Part shown: positions 17,661 to 26,846 of the stretch, piece after piece
How positions within the stretch are numbered: the first letter of the stretch is position 1
Layout: each line of letters begins with the position of its first letter
Source of the DNA: Bradyrhizobium diazoefficiens
GTDB lineage: Bacteria > Pseudomonadota > Alphaproteobacteria > Rhizobiales > Xanthobacteraceae
DNA: 64,000 nt
NCBI RefSeq assembly: GCF_016616885.1
Contig: NZ_CP067102.1
Coordinates: forward strand, 4,368,501-4,432,500
Reading direction: 5' to 3'
Notes under the pieces: generated by a model
The model's database searches: none
Told to the model about the DNA's origin: nothing
The model's input: the letters and a program-made list of their open reading frames with translations, nothing else
Made by a program: the position numbers and the translations under genes

Positions 17661-19001
17661 TTAAAACCCCGCGACGCTGCCGTGCAGGTCGTATTGATCC
17701 GCGCGCTCGATCTTCGCGGTGACGATCTCGCCGACGCGCAGCGGGCGGCGGCTTGTCAAATACACCGCGCCGTCGATCTCCGGCGCATCGGCCTTGGACC
17801 GGCCCTTGGCCACCGTCGGACCGACCTCGTCGATGATGATCTGCTGGCGCGTGCCGACCTTGCGTTTCAGTCTCCGTGCGGAGATCTTCTGCTGCCGCGC
17901 CATCAGCGCGTTGTAGCGCTCCTGCTTGATCTCGGCGGGCACCGCACCTTCGAGCGCATTCGACGTCGCGCCCGCAACCGGCTCGTATTTGAAGCAGCCG
18001 AGCCGATCGATCTCGGCCTCATCGAGCCAGTCGAGCAGATAGGCGAAATCGTCATCGGTCTCGCCGGGGAAGCCGACGATGAAGGTCGAGCGCAGCGCAA
18101 GATCAGGACATTCCTCGCGCCAGCGCTTGATGCGCGCCAGCGTCTTGTCCTGCGCGGCCGGGCGCTTCATCGCCTTCAGCACCTCGGGGCTCGCATGCTG
18201 GAACGGGATGTCGAGATAGGGCAGCACCTTGCCCTCGTTCATCAGCGCGATGACCTCGTCGACATGCGGGTAGGGGTAGACATATTGCAGCCGGACCCAG
18301 GCGCCGAGCTCGCCGAGCTCGCGGGCGAGGTCGAGGAATTTGGCGCGGACCTGACGATCTTTCCACGGGCTCTCGGCATATTTGAGATCGACGCCATAGG
18401 CCGAGGTGTCTTGCGAGATCACCAGCAGCTCCTTGACGCCGGCTCCGACCAGCCGCTCGGCCTCGCGCAGCACGTCATTGGCCGGACGCGAAACCAGATC
18501 GCCGCGCAGTTTTGGGATGATGCAGAAGGTGCAGCGATTGTTGCAGCCCTCTGAGATCTTCAAATAGGCGTAGTGGCGCGGCGTAAGCTTGATGCCCTGC
18601 GGCGGCACCAGATCGAGATGCGGATTATGCGCCGGCGGCAGCGCGCGGTGCACGGCATCGAGCACGCTCTCATATTGCTGCGGGCCGGTGATCGAGAGCA
18701 CGCCGGGATAGGCCTGTTCGATCTGCTCGGGCTCGGCGCCCATGCAGCCGGTCACGATCACCTTGCCGTTCTCGGCCATGGCCTCGCCGATCGCCGAAAG
18801 CGATTCCTGCTTGGCGCTGTCGAGGAAGCCGCAGGTGTTGACGATGACGATGTCGGCCCCGTCATGCTTGCGGGCGAGCTCGTAACCCTCCGCGCGCAGG
18901 CGCGTGATGATGCGCTCGGAATCCACCAATGCCTTAGGACACCCTAGACTGGTAAATGATATGCGCGGCGCTTTTTCCATGTATTCGCCCGGAACCTGCA
19001 T
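17661..19001 (-). CDS. rimO: Ribosomal protein S12 methylthiotransferase RimO
   Basis: This radical-SAM enzyme methylthiolates Asp88 of ribosomal protein S12. All three modules are visible: the N-terminal UPF0004 domain with cysteines in [19 protein letters not shown] and VTGCMG; the radical-SAM cluster CNNRCTFC near residue 155; and the C-terminal TRAM domain ending in [14 protein letters not shown]. PxLRG and YPYPH segments distinguish RimO from MiaB. The 446-residue length is normal. The start is either Met1 at 19001 or Met8 (MEKAPRIS) at 18980; neither has a strong ribosome-binding site. It is monocistronic. Confidence 0.95.
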   Translation of the reverse strand: MQVPGEYMEKAPRISFTSLGCPKALVDSERIITRLRAEGYELARKHDGADIVIVNTCGFLDSAKQESLSAIGEAMAENGKVIVTGCMGAEPEQIEQAYPGVLSITGPQQYESVLDAVHRALPPAHNPHLDLVPPQGIKLTPRHYAYLKISEGCNNRCTFCIIPKLRGDLVSRPANDVLREAERLVGAGVKELLVISQDTSAYGVDLKYAESPWKDRQVRAKFLDLARELGELGAWVRLQYVYPYPHVDEVIALMNEGKVLPYLDIPFQHASPEVLKAMKRPAAQDKTLARIKRWREECPDLALRSTFIVGFPGETDDDFAYLLDWLDEAEIDRLGCFKYEPVAGATSNALEGAVPAEIKQERYNALMARQQKISARRLKRKVGTRQQIIIDEVGPTVAKGRSKADAPEIDGAVYLTSRRPLRVGEIVTAKIERADQYDLHGSVAGF

Positions 19002-19335
19002 CTGAATTGTTTGGATATGGCGACCTAACTAATTGCTCCGATGCCGAAATTCAATAACTAACGCGCGTGTCGCGATGCTAAAGCAGTGCTCGCGCAGGGA
19101 TAATGCGATCAACCGGACTAGGCAGGTGTGGCCGGACTGAGAGGTTCCTGATGAGTGGAAGCTCGTTCCGATCGAGTTCACCGAAGCGATGAAAGATGCG
19201 CGATTCCGGCACACTAGTTGAACGTCTGCTCAACACCCCCACGCGGCTGGAAGCATCTCCTTTGTTTTGAAGCTGACTGACGCGATCTGATACGATTATT
19301 TTGTTTCTTGCCTGATTCCACGGAGCTTCACTGCG
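19002..19335. other. Intergenic region without recognised gene
   Basis: 334 bases between divergent rimO and a secreted-protein gene. Open frames here are short, lack ribosome-binding sites and look non-coding. Promoters for both neighbours must lie here, but no confident -35/-10 pair could be assigned by eye. Confidence 0.5.
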
Positions 19336-19899
19336 ATGCGCAGTTTCATCTTCGGCATGGCTTTCGTTACCGTTTCCTGTGGCGCGATGTTTCCGGCGCG
19401 GGCAGAAGTCGACAAGATCATCCATGTCTGCGATCGGCAAGAACGATTGTGTCCGGAATTCAGGCCACGCGTGAAGGCCCCCGATGGGTGGGCGAGGGAC
19501 GAGGCCGCGAGCCTCAAGTACGGCGCCTCGATGTTCGTGCCCAACGGGAAGAAATTCGGTAACTCAGAAGCAATCATCTATGCCGAAGGCCGCTACAACA
19601 AGGATCGGACCGAATTGGTTCAATGGGTCGCAGCCAGCGATCGGGATTGGGCGACGACATCCGGCAAGAATGCCAAGATCACCACGCTTCCCTCGGTCAA
19701 CCCCAAGGTCATTATCAACCGCTACGATAGTCCGTCCCTGAAGGACCAGCCGATTGAAGTGATCGCGCATTACGCCGATCTCGACAAGGACGGCAATTCC
19801 TACGTCGTGCGGCTAGCGGTCTCCGGTCTCAACGAGACGGCGGTGCTGGCTGCCGTGCCACTTCTCGAAAAGATGATCGTTGGCGCGAACGTACCGTGA
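19336..19899 (+). CDS. Hypothetical secreted protein
   Basis: I do not recognise the family. The 187-residue protein has a signal peptide at 1-23 (MRSFIFGMAFVTVSCGAMFPARA, split here only for description) and a mature domain with two cysteines near its start (VCDRQERLCPEF), probably a disulfide. Mixed alpha/beta composition, IIYAEGRYNKDRTELVQWVAASDRDW and a hydrophobic C-terminal helix are visible. It is likely periplasmic. It precedes the nasTS genes but is separated by about 290 bases, so no functional link is implied. Confidence 0.7.
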   Translation: MRSFIFGMAFVTVSCGAMFPARAEVDKIIHVCDRQERLCPEFRPRVKAPDGWARDEAASLKYGASMFVPNGKKFGNSEAIIYAEGRYNKDRTELVQWVAASDRDWATTSGKNAKITTLPSVNPKVIINRYDSPSLKDQPIEVIAHYADLDKDGNSYVVRLAVSGLNETAVLAAVPLLEKMIVGANVP

Positions 19900-20193
19900 G
19901 AGAGCATAAGCCCAGATGTTCGCTCCGGGTTCGACCGGTAAGGCCGCTGAGGGTCCAGATGACAGCCGCTTTCAGGCGCCATCTTTCTTTGGGAGTTGAC
20001 CACCCCAAAAGCTTACATTCGTTGTCTCAGGCACACCCCGAGCGACACAAAACTGACCTTGGGCGCAGCCGTCCGTTCCATATCCAAATCTGCCTGATTG
20101 ACGGGCTTGAGCTAGTCCCAATTGCCCATAATTACAACCCTTTGCATGGCCGTGCGGCATGCTATGGATGAATCGCCGGGTGGTGAGTGAGCT

Positions 20194-20784
20194 ATGAGCG
20201 CCGAACAGTCGCCTAAAATCGTGATTGTCGACGAGAGCCCGGTCCGGGCCGCGATCCTCGAGGAGGGGTTGCGGGAAGCCGGCTTCACGCAGATCGTCCA
20301 TATCCGCGAAATGCAGAGCCTGCTTGCCCGTATTTATGCGGTGGACCCCGACATCATCCTGATCGATCTGGAGAACCCCAGCCGCGACGTGCTGGAGGCG
20401 ATGTTCCAGGTCAGCCGCGCCGTGAAGCGGCCGATCGCGATGTTCGTCGACCAGAGCGATTCATCCTCGATCCAGGCCTCCGTAGAAGCGGGGGTGTCGG
20501 CCTACATCGTCGACGGGTTGAAGAAGGAGCGCATCAAGCCGATCCTCGACCTCTGCGTGTCGCGCTTCAACGCTTTCGCAAAACTCCAGGAGGAGCTGGA
20601 GCGGACCAAGTCGCAGCTCGAGGACCGCAAGATCATCGAGAAGGCCAAGGGCATCCTGATGAAGGTCAAGGGCCTCACCGAGGACGAGGCCTATGTGCTG
20701 CTCCGCTCGACCGCCATGCGCGAGAAGAAGAAAATCGGCGAGATCGCGCAGTCGATCATCACCGCGTCGGAGATGCTGAAATGA
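20194..20784 (+). CDS. nasT: NasT, ANTAR-domain antitermination regulator of nitrate assimilation
   Basis: The 196-residue protein has an N-terminal receiver-like domain (IVIVDESPVRAAILEEGLREAGF, IDLENPSRD) and a C-terminal ANTAR RNA-binding domain (LEDRKIIEKAKGILMKVKGLTEDEAYVLLRSTAMREKKKI), with a coiled-coil linker between. NasT binds the leader RNA of nitrate/nitrite assimilation operons and prevents termination. NasS holds it inactive until nitrate is sensed. The stop overlaps the nasS start (ATGA), which fits a stoichiometric two-protein system. The likely target leader lies just downstream at 22110-22289. Confidence 0.93.
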   Translation: MSAEQSPKIVIVDESPVRAAILEEGLREAGFTQIVHIREMQSLLARIYAVDPDIILIDLENPSRDVLEAMFQVSRAVKRPIAMFVDQSDSSSIQASVEAGVSAYIVDGLKKERIKPILDLCVSRFNAFAKLQEELERTKSQLEDRKIIEKAKGILMKVKGLTEDEAYVLLRSTAMREKKKIGEIAQSIITASEMLK

Positions 20785-21938
20785 CCGCTCCGCTTCGCAT
20801 CGGGTTCATCCCGCTGGTCGATGCCGCCGCCCTGATCGTCGCCGTCGACAAGGGATTTGCCGCAGCCGAAGGGCTCGAGGTCGAGCTGGTGCGCGAGGTG
20901 TCCTGGTCCAACGTCCGCGACAAGCTGAACATCGGCCTGTTCGATGCCGCGCATCTGCTGGCGCCGGTGGCGATCGCGTCCTCTCTCGGACTCGGTCACG
21001 TCAAGGTGCCGATCGCAGCACCCCTCAATCTTGGCATCAACGGCAATGCGATCACGGTGTCGCCCGCGCTCCACGCTGCGCTGATGGAGGAGATCGACGG
21101 CGACCGTTTCGATCCGCTCGCGACCGCGAAGGCGCTGGCAAAGGTCGTCGCCAAGCGTCGCAAGGTGGGCGCCGATCCGCTGACCTTCGGCATGACCTTT
21201 CCGTTCTCGACCCACAATTACCAATTGCGGTTCTGGATGGCGGCAGCCGGCGTCGATCCGGACGAGGACGTGCGCCTCGTCGTGCTGCCGCCGCCCTATA
21301 TGGTCGACAGCCTCGCCAACGGCCATGTCGATGCCTTCTGTGTCGGTGCGCCCTGGAATTCGGTCGCGGTCGATCTCGGCATCGGCCACATCCTGCATTT
21401 CGTCTCCGACATTCTGGCGCGCGCGGCGGAGAAGGTGCTGGCGGTGCGCCAGGTCTGGGCCGACAAGCATCCGGACGTGGTTGCAGCGCTGGTACGCGCG
21501 GCGGTGAAGGCGGCCGAGTTCATCGAGCAGCCGGCAAATCTGGCTGAAGCGGCACAGCTCCTCGCGCAGCCCGAGCGGATCGGTGTCGATGCCGAAGTGA
21601 TCCTGCGCTCGCTCACCGGGCGCCTGAAGATCTCGCCCGACGGCGCGGTGCGGGAGAGTGGCCGTTACCTGCTGGTGGGACGCGAAGGGGCAGGGCGTCC
21701 GGATCCTGTCCAGGCCGCCTGGCTCTACGCCCAGATGGTGCGCTGGGGACAGACGGCGCTGAGCCCGGAAGCGCTTGGGACGGCTATGGCCGTGTTCCGG
21801 TCGGACGTCTATGACGCCGCCCTGGGGCGGGCCGGAGACGGTCAGGCCAGCACTCCGTTCAGCGCCTTTGCCGGACCGGCCTTCGATCCCAAGGACGTGG
21901 GCGGCTATCTCGCCTCTTTCGAAGTCGGACGCCTCTAG
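20781..21938 (+). CDS. nasS: NasS, nitrate-sensing NrtA/CmpA-like protein
   Basis: This 385-residue protein has the fold of the nitrate/bicarbonate-binding proteins NrtA and CmpA: IGFIPLVDAAALIVAVDKGFAAAEGLEVELVREVSW, LNLGINGNAITVSP, and YLANGHVDAFCVGAPWNSVAV-type segments. It has no signal peptide, as expected for the cytoplasmic sensor NasS rather than a transporter subunit. It binds nitrate or nitrite and releases NasT. It overlaps nasT by 4 nt, indicating translational coupling. Confidence 0.93.
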   Translation: MTAPLRIGFIPLVDAAALIVAVDKGFAAAEGLEVELVREVSWSNVRDKLNIGLFDAAHLLAPVAIASSLGLGHVKVPIAAPLNLGINGNAITVSPALHAALMEEIDGDRFDPLATAKALAKVVAKRRKVGADPLTFGMTFPFSTHNYQLRFWMAAAGVDPDEDVRLVVLPPPYMVDSLANGHVDAFCVGAPWNSVAVDLGIGHILHFVSDILARAAEKVLAVRQVWADKHPDVVAALVRAAVKAAEFIEQPANLAEAAQLLAQPERIGVDAEVILRSLTGRLKISPDGAVRESGRYLLVGREGAGRPDPVQAAWLYAQMVRWGQTALSPEALGTAMAVFRSDVYDAALGRAGDGQASTPFSAFAGPAFDPKDVGGYLASFEVGRL

Positions 21939-21989
21939 CGCCTGCCTAAAAATTAATCATTCTGATTCAAAGCTTAATCTTTGGGCCAT

Positions 21990-22006
21990 TGCTGCCCGAA
22001 GCAGCA
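21990..22006 (+). promoter_or_regulatory. Putative NtrC-type upstream activator site
   Basis: TGCTGC-CCGAA-GCAGCA is a perfect 6-5-6 inverted repeat with the TGC-N11-GCA spacing of NtrC enhancer sites (consensus TGCACC-N5-GGTGCA). It lies about 95 bases upstream of the -24/-12 element, a usual enhancer distance. The inner positions differ from consensus. Confidence 0.45.
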
Positions 22007-22082
22007 TGAACCTTGATCCACTTCATGCGCTGCACACGAACCTAAATCTCTGATTTTATAGGTCTTTGCAGTTTATGCTGCG

Positions 22083-22099
22083 TTGGCACACTCCTTGAA
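22083..22099 (+). promoter_or_regulatory. Sigma54-type promoter of the nitrite assimilation operon
   Basis: TTGGCAC-ACTCC-TTGAA matches the -24/-12 consensus TTGGCAC-N5-TTGCW except that the -12 GC is GA. It lies about 190 bases upstream of the nitrite transporter gene and directly upstream of a long leader. RpoN control together with NtrC fits nitrogen-limited expression of nitrate/nitrite assimilation. Confidence 0.65.
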
Positions 22100-22109
22100 T
22101 AGGGAGAAC

Positions 22110-22289
22110 CATGCCGCCCGGCGTGGGCGCCGGCGGCTCCAAGTCCATGGTGGATTTCCGCAGCAACGAAGCTGATCGGATCGTTCCGGGTTCCGGCTGG
22201 GCGCTTATGCGCCTCCAACCGGCTCCCAGCGATCAACGTCCGTTCAACCCGTTGACGCCGCCTTTCGTGCGGCAAGCTGGAGCTTCGAT
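22110..22289 (+). promoter_or_regulatory. Long structured leader, probable NasT antitermination target
   Basis: About 180 untranslated bases separate the predicted transcript start from the transporter start. Hairpins are visible: CCGGCG/CGCCGG near 22120-22140, CCGGCTGGGCGC/GCGCCTCCAACCGG at 22193-22222, and GCCGC/GCGGC at 22257-22273. ANTAR proteins act on leaders of this kind. I could not convincingly place the tandem hexaloop hairpins of the published ANTAR motif, and the last hairpin has no T-tract, so the regulatory role is inferred from context. Confidence 0.45.
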
Positions 22290-23120
22290 ATGGATTACGC
22301 GAAACCCTCTGACGTTGTGGCCTCGATGGTCGATGCCAGCCTGAAGAAGCTGGCGCTGGCCCCCCGCGACATCCTGATCCGCGGTGCGATCTCCGGTGCA
22401 CTGCTCGGCGCCGCCACCACGCTCGCCTTCTCCGGCGCGATCACGACCGGCCAGCCTCTCGTTGGCGCGCTGATCTTTCCCGTCAGCCTCGTCATGATCG
22501 TTCTGCTGAGCCTCGAGCTCGTCACCGGCAGCTTCGCCATCGTTCCGCTCGCCCGCCTCGAGGGCAAGGCGAGCTGGAATGCGGTGATCGCCAACTGGTC
22601 CTGGGTGTTCGTCGCCAATCTGCTTGGCAGCCTTGCCTTCGGCGCGCTGATCGCGATCGCGCTCACCAACATGGGCAAGGTCGAAGTCGCCGGCGTGGCC
22701 GCCCGCATCGTTGCCGTGGCCGAAGCCAAGACCATCGGCAATGCCGCGATCGGCACCGCCGGCATGGTCTCGGTGTTCGTCAAGGCGATCCTCTGCAATT
22801 GGCTGGTCTGCCTCGGCGTTGTCATGGCGATGACCTCGACCTCCACGGTCGGCAAGATCGCGGCGACCTGGCTGCCGATCTTCCTGTTCTTCGCGCTCGG
22901 CTTCGAGCACGCCGTCGTCAACATGTTCGTCATCCCGACTGGCATGTTACTGGGCGCCAAGGTCAGCCTCTCCGACTGGTGGCTGTGGAATCAGATCCCT
23001 GTGACGCTCGGCAATCTCGTCGGCGGCTTCGTCTTCACCGGCCTCGCGCTCTACGCCACGTACAAGCCCGCCAAGCCCACGGCCGACGTCGCGCAGGTCG
23101 CGGTCCAGGCAGCAGAGTAG
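22290..23120 (+). CDS. Formate/nitrite transporter (FNT) family protein
   Basis: The 276-residue membrane protein has six hydrophobic segments and FNT features: DYAKPSDVVASMVDA at the N terminus, RGAISGALLGAATTLAF, LELVTGSFAIVPLA in the second helix break, NWLVCLGVVMA, and GFEHAVVNMFVIPTG in the fifth (the central-histidine region). In this operon it most likely moves nitrite inward or out of the cytoplasm, like NirC. A Shine-Dalgarno GGAG lies 9 bases before the ATG. It is first in the operon with nirA and a flavoprotein, 13 bp upstream of nirA. Confidence 0.9.
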   Translation: MDYAKPSDVVASMVDASLKKLALAPRDILIRGAISGALLGAATTLAFSGAITTGQPLVGALIFPVSLVMIVLLSLELVTGSFAIVPLARLEGKASWNAVIANWSWVFVANLLGSLAFGALIAIALTNMGKVEVAGVAARIVAVAEAKTIGNAAIGTAGMVSVFVKAILCNWLVCLGVVMAMTSTSTVGKIAATWLPIFLFFALGFEHAVVNMFVIPTGMLLGAKVSLSDWWLWNQIPVTLGNLVGGFVFTGLALYATYKPAKPTADVAQVAVQAAE

Positions 23121-23133
23121 GTCCATTCAGCCC

Positions 23134-24930
23134 ATGAAACTCGATACAGCACCCACCGCCGATTTCTCCGACGAGCAGAAGCGCTATCTCGAAGGCTTCA
23201 TGTCCGGCATGCAGGTCGGACGTGTCGGGCGCGCCTTTGCAGCCGGCGGCGCGCCCGCGGCCAACGCTCCGTCCGAGCCGACGGGGCCGGATGCTGCGGC
23301 GATCAAGGCGCAGGACAAGCTCACGGCGGCGGGCAAGAAGCTCGCCGACCAGGAGAAGTTCAAGCGCGAGATGCATCCGTTCGATGCCTATGATCGCTTG
23401 AAGGACCAGGCGCGCAACAACGCCAACCCGACGCCGGCGGACAATTTCCGCTGGCGCTATTACGGCATCTTCTGGGTCGCGCCGGCACAGACCTCCTACA
23501 TGGCGCGCCTGCGCATCCCCAACGGCATCTTGAAGCACTGGCAGATGTCGGGCTTGGCCGACATCGCCGAAAGCTGTGGCGGCGGCTACACCCACGTCAC
23601 CACGCGCGCCAACTTCCAGATCCGCGAGATCGAGCCGAAGAACGCGGTCGCGTTGATCGAGGGCGTCCAGGACATCGGCCTGTGCTCGCGCGGCGCCGGC
23701 GCCGACAACATCCGCAACGTCACGGGCACGCCGACGGCGGGCATCGATCCGCAGGAGCTGCTCGACACGCGTCCCTGTGCGCGCGAGTGGCACTACCACA
23801 TCCTCAACGACCGCTCGCTGTTCGGCCTGCCGCGCAAGTTCAACGTTGCCTTCGACGGCGCCGGCAAGATCGCCGCGCTGGAGGAGACCAACGACATCGC
23901 CTTCACCGCGGTCGAGCTGAAGGAGGGCTTCGGCGTCGAGCCCGGTGTCTGGTTCAAGCTCGGCCTTGGCGGTATCACCGGCCACAAGGATTTTGCGAAG
24001 TATTCGGGCATCGTCGTTCGCCCCGAGGACGCGACCGCTGTCGCCGATGCCATTGTGCGCGTCTTCATCGAGCACGGCGACCGCACCAACCGCAACAAGG
24101 CGCGGCTGAAATACGTGCTCGACAACATGGGGCACGACGGCTTCCTCAAGCTGGTCGAGGAGCGCCTCAAGAAACCGTTCGCACGCGTGCCGGCCGAGGC
24201 GCTTCTGCCACGCCCCTTGTCCGATCGTATGGCCCATATCGGCGTGCACAAGCAGAAGCAGGCGGGGCTCAACTGGGTCGGCGTGGCGCTGCCGGTCGGC
24301 AAGCTCACTTGCGATCAGATGCGTGGGCTCGCGAAGATTTCGCAGGATTTCGGCGACGGCGATATCCGCCTGACGGTCTGGCAGAACCTACTGATCTCAG
24401 GCGTGCGCGACGAGAACATCGCACTCGTCTCTGCCGCGGTTGAGAAGCTTGGGCTGGCCACGCAGGTTTCGAACGTCCGCGCCGGCCTGATCGCCTGCAC
24501 CGGCAATGCCGGCTGCAAGTTCGCGGCCTCCGACACCAAGCGCCATGCCGCCGCGATCGGCGACTGGTGCGACGAGCGCGTCAATCTCGATACGCCGCTC
24601 AACATCCATCTGACCGGCTGCCATCACTCCTGCGCGCAGCACTACATCTCCGACATCGGCCTGATCGCGGCCAAGGTGCCTGGTGCGACCGAGGATGACC
24701 AGGTCGAGGGCTATCACCTCTTTACCGGGGGCGGCTTCGGTCCCGATGCCGATATCGGGCAGGAGGTATTTCACGATGTGAAGGCTGAGGATGTGCCGAA
24801 GACCGTCGAGAGGCTTTTGAAGGCCTATCTCGCCAACCGCACCTCGCCGGAAGAGACGTTCCTGACCTTCTCCCGTCGCCATGACGGGGAAGCCCTGCGA
24901 AAACTCGCCGAAGCGGAAGTCACAGCATGA
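23134..24930 (+). CDS. nirA: Siroheme nitrite reductase (NirA-type)
   Basis: This 598-residue nitrite/sulfite reductase reduces nitrite to ammonium with six electrons. The duplicated ferredoxin-like and siroheme domains are visible, with WRYYGIFWVAPAQTSYMARLRIPNG, GGYTHVTTRANFQIREI and NIRNVTGTPTAGIDP. The siroheme/[4Fe-4S] ligands are CTGNAGC (near residue 455) and CHHSC (near 496), the C-X5-C...C-X3-C pattern. It is longer at the N terminus than typical ferredoxin-dependent enzymes. The stop overlaps the next gene by 4 nt; that flavoprotein probably supplies electrons. Confidence 0.92.
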   Translation: MKLDTAPTADFSDEQKRYLEGFMSGMQVGRVGRAFAAGGAPAANAPSEPTGPDAAAIKAQDKLTAAGKKLADQEKFKREMHPFDAYDRLKDQARNNANPTPADNFRWRYYGIFWVAPAQTSYMARLRIPNGILKHWQMSGLADIAESCGGGYTHVTTRANFQIREIEPKNAVALIEGVQDIGLCSRGAGADNIRNVTGTPTAGIDPQELLDTRPCAREWHYHILNDRSLFGLPRKFNVAFDGAGKIAALEETNDIAFTAVELKEGFGVEPGVWFKLGLGGITGHKDFAKYSGIVVRPEDATAVADAIVRVFIEHGDRTNRNKARLKYVLDNMGHDGFLKLVEERLKKPFARVPAEALLPRPLSDRMAHIGVHKQKQAGLNWVGVALPVGKLTCDQMRGLAKISQDFGDGDIRLTVWQNLLISGVRDENIALVSAAVEKLGLATQVSNVRAGLIACTGNAGCKFAASDTKRHAAAIGDWCDERVNLDTPLNIHLTGCHHSCAQHYISDIGLIAAKVPGATEDDQVEGYHLFTGGGFGPDADIGQEVFHDVKAEDVPKTVERLLKAYLANRTSPEETFLTFSRRHDGEALRKLAEAEVTA

Positions 24931-26540
24931 CCCAGATGCCCGTCCCACCGAAGCTCGAGATCATTCCGCCCAACGCGCCCTTCAGCGAGGGACAGCGGCT
25001 GTGGCTGAACGGGTTTCTCGTCGGCATGCTCGGCCTCGACGGCTCGACGGCGCTGTCGCCGATCGAGAACGGTGCCATGCTGGCGCCGCAGGGTGACGGC
25101 GATGACGGTGAGGCACCCTGGCACGATCCGGCGATGGCGATAGCCGACCGCATGAAGCTCGCCGAGGGCCGTCCGCTTCGCCGCCGCATGATGGCGGCGA
25201 TGGCGCAGCAGGATTGCGGCCAGTGCGGCTACAATTGCGCCGATTATTCCGACTCGATCGCCAACAAGAGCGAAGCGCGCCTCAACCTCTGCGCCCCCGG
25301 CGGCAAGGAGACGGCGCGGATGCTCAAGCAGCTCTTCGAGGAGATCGACAAGGCGCCTGCTGCGAAGCCTGCCGCAGGGGCGGCTGTGACCACGAGTGCA
25401 CCGGCTGCGCCGGAGGTGAAGGCCGAGTTCGGCCGCGCCCGTGAAAATCCGGCTGAGGCCACCTTCCTGTCGCGGCGCCTGCTCAACAAGGGTGCTTCCG
25501 AGAAGGAGACCTATCACGTCGAGTTCGATCTCTCCGACAGCAAACTCGACTACGTCGTCGGCGACAGCTTTGGCGTGTTTGCGCGCAACGATCTCGGCCT
25601 CGTCGACCAGATCATCGCGCTGCTCGGGGCGTCCCACACCACCAAGGTCAACAACAAGACGCTGCGTGAGGCCTTGGTCGAGGACGTCTCGCTGTCGCCC
25701 GCGCCCGACAACCTGTTCGAGTTGCTCTCCTTCATCACCGGCGGTGCGCAGCGCGAGAAGGCGCGGGCGTTGGCGCAGGGTGAGGATCCCGATGGCGATG
25801 CCGCAACGCTCGACGTGATGGCTGCGCTGCAGAAATTTTCGGGCACGCGGCCGCATCCCGAAGCCTTCGTCGAAGCGCTTGAGCCGCTCCAGCCGCGGCT
25901 TTATTCGATCTCGTCGTCGCACAATGCGACGCCCGGCAAGCTCTCGCTCACGGTCGATTCCGTGCGCTACGTCGTCGGCAAGCGCAAACGGCTCGGCGTC
26001 GCCTCGACCTTCCTCGGCGAGCGCATCAACGAGGGCGACAAGCTCAAGGTCTATGTGCAGAAGGCGCACGGTTTCGGTTTGCCGGAGGATCCGAAGACAC
26101 CGGTTATCATGATTGGCCCCGGCACCGGCGTTGCGCCGTTCCGCGCCTTCCTGCTCGACCGCAAGGCGACTGGCGCGCAAGGCAAGAACTGGTTGTTCTT
26201 CGGCCATCAGCGCAGCGATTGCGACTTCTTCTACCGCGACGAACTCAACGCGATGAAGACCTCGGGCCTTCTGACGCGCCTGTCGCTGGCCTGGTCGCGC
26301 GACGGCGAGAAGAAGTTTTACGTGCAGGATCGCATGCGTGAGCTCGGCCGCGAGGTCTGGACGTGGCTCGCCGAGGGCGCCCATCTCTACATCTGCGGCG
26401 ATGCCAAGCGCATGGCCAAGGACGTCGAGCGCGCGCTGGTCGATATCGTCGCCCAGTTCGGCGCGCGCTCGACCGACGAGGCCGTCAGTTTTGTCGCTGA
26501 TCTCAAGAAGAAGGGCCGCTTCCAGGCTGACGTCTACTAA
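24927..26540 (+). CDS. Fe-S/FAD reductase, CysJ-like, probable electron donor to NirA
   Basis: The 537-residue protein joins three parts. Residues 1-95 are alpha-helical and resemble the N terminus of the upstream reductase (FSEGQRLWLNGFLVGM). Residues about 97-122 carry a four-cysteine Fe-S motif (DCGQCGYNCADYSDS...NLCAPGG, C-x2-C-x3-C-x17-C). Residues 165-537 form a sulfite-reductase-type FAD/NADPH module with PRLYSISSSHN (FAD), MIGPGTGVAPFRAFL (NADPH), LFFGHQRSDCDFFYRDEL and LYICGDAKRMAKDVE. The FMN (flavodoxin) domain of CysJ is absent and the Fe-S domain takes its place. NADPH to FAD to Fe-S to NirA is the inferred path. It overlaps nirA by 4 nt. Confidence 0.85.
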   Translation: MTQMPVPPKLEIIPPNAPFSEGQRLWLNGFLVGMLGLDGSTALSPIENGAMLAPQGDGDDGEAPWHDPAMAIADRMKLAEGRPLRRRMMAAMAQQDCGQCGYNCADYSDSIANKSEARLNLCAPGGKETARMLKQLFEEIDKAPAAKPAAGAAVTTSAPAAPEVKAEFGRARENPAEATFLSRRLLNKGASEKETYHVEFDLSDSKLDYVVGDSFGVFARNDLGLVDQIIALLGASHTTKVNNKTLREALVEDVSLSPAPDNLFELLSFITGGAQREKARALAQGEDPDGDAATLDVMAALQKFSGTRPHPEAFVEALEPLQPRLYSISSSHNATPGKLSLTVDSVRYVVGKRKRLGVASTFLGERINEGDKLKVYVQKAHGFGLPEDPKTPVIMIGPGTGVAPFRAFLLDRKATGAQGKNWLFFGHQRSDCDFFYRDELNAMKTSGLLTRLSLAWSRDGEKKFYVQDRMRELGREVWTWLAEGAHLYICGDAKRMAKDVERALVDIVAQFGARSTDEAVSFVADLKKKGRFQADVY

Positions 26541-26564
26541 GCGGCTGGAGGAGCTCCGCCAATC

Positions 26565-26598
26565 GCGACCGCCGCGCAGAGCACCGACGGTCGCTTTC
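26565..26598 (+). terminator. Possible terminator of the nitrite operon
   Basis: GCGACCG and CGGTCGC form a 7-bp stem with a 16-base loop followed by TTTCT, 25 bases after the flavoprotein stop. The rest of the gap up to 26846 shows no other structure. Confidence 0.4.
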
Positions 26599-26846
26599 TA
26601 CTGTGCATGGGGTTGTATTCGCGATTTGAGTTGGACGGGGCTAACGCGCTGTCATCCCAGCGTCATCCGGCCGGTTCCAGCTGGCTCGGATCTTAACGAA
26701 TAAGATTCTCGGAACCCGGGCGCGAAAAGAATTTGCGCCTGCGATGAGGGTTCTCCGGAGAAGGGCATCGCTATTTCCACGCCCGTCTTGCCCGCCACCC
26801 CGGTCGATCCCTCATACTCCCGCAAATGGGGCGTTGGAGATCGACC

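Noticed and set aside
19029-19214. Short minus-strand ORF upstream of rimO
   Set aside because: No ribosome-binding site and no protein-like pattern; the region is called intergenic.
22110-22289. A definite ANTAR tandem-hexaloop motif
   Set aside because: Hairpins exist but I could not place two 6-base loops with the conserved A and G positions by eye, so only a probable leader is reported.
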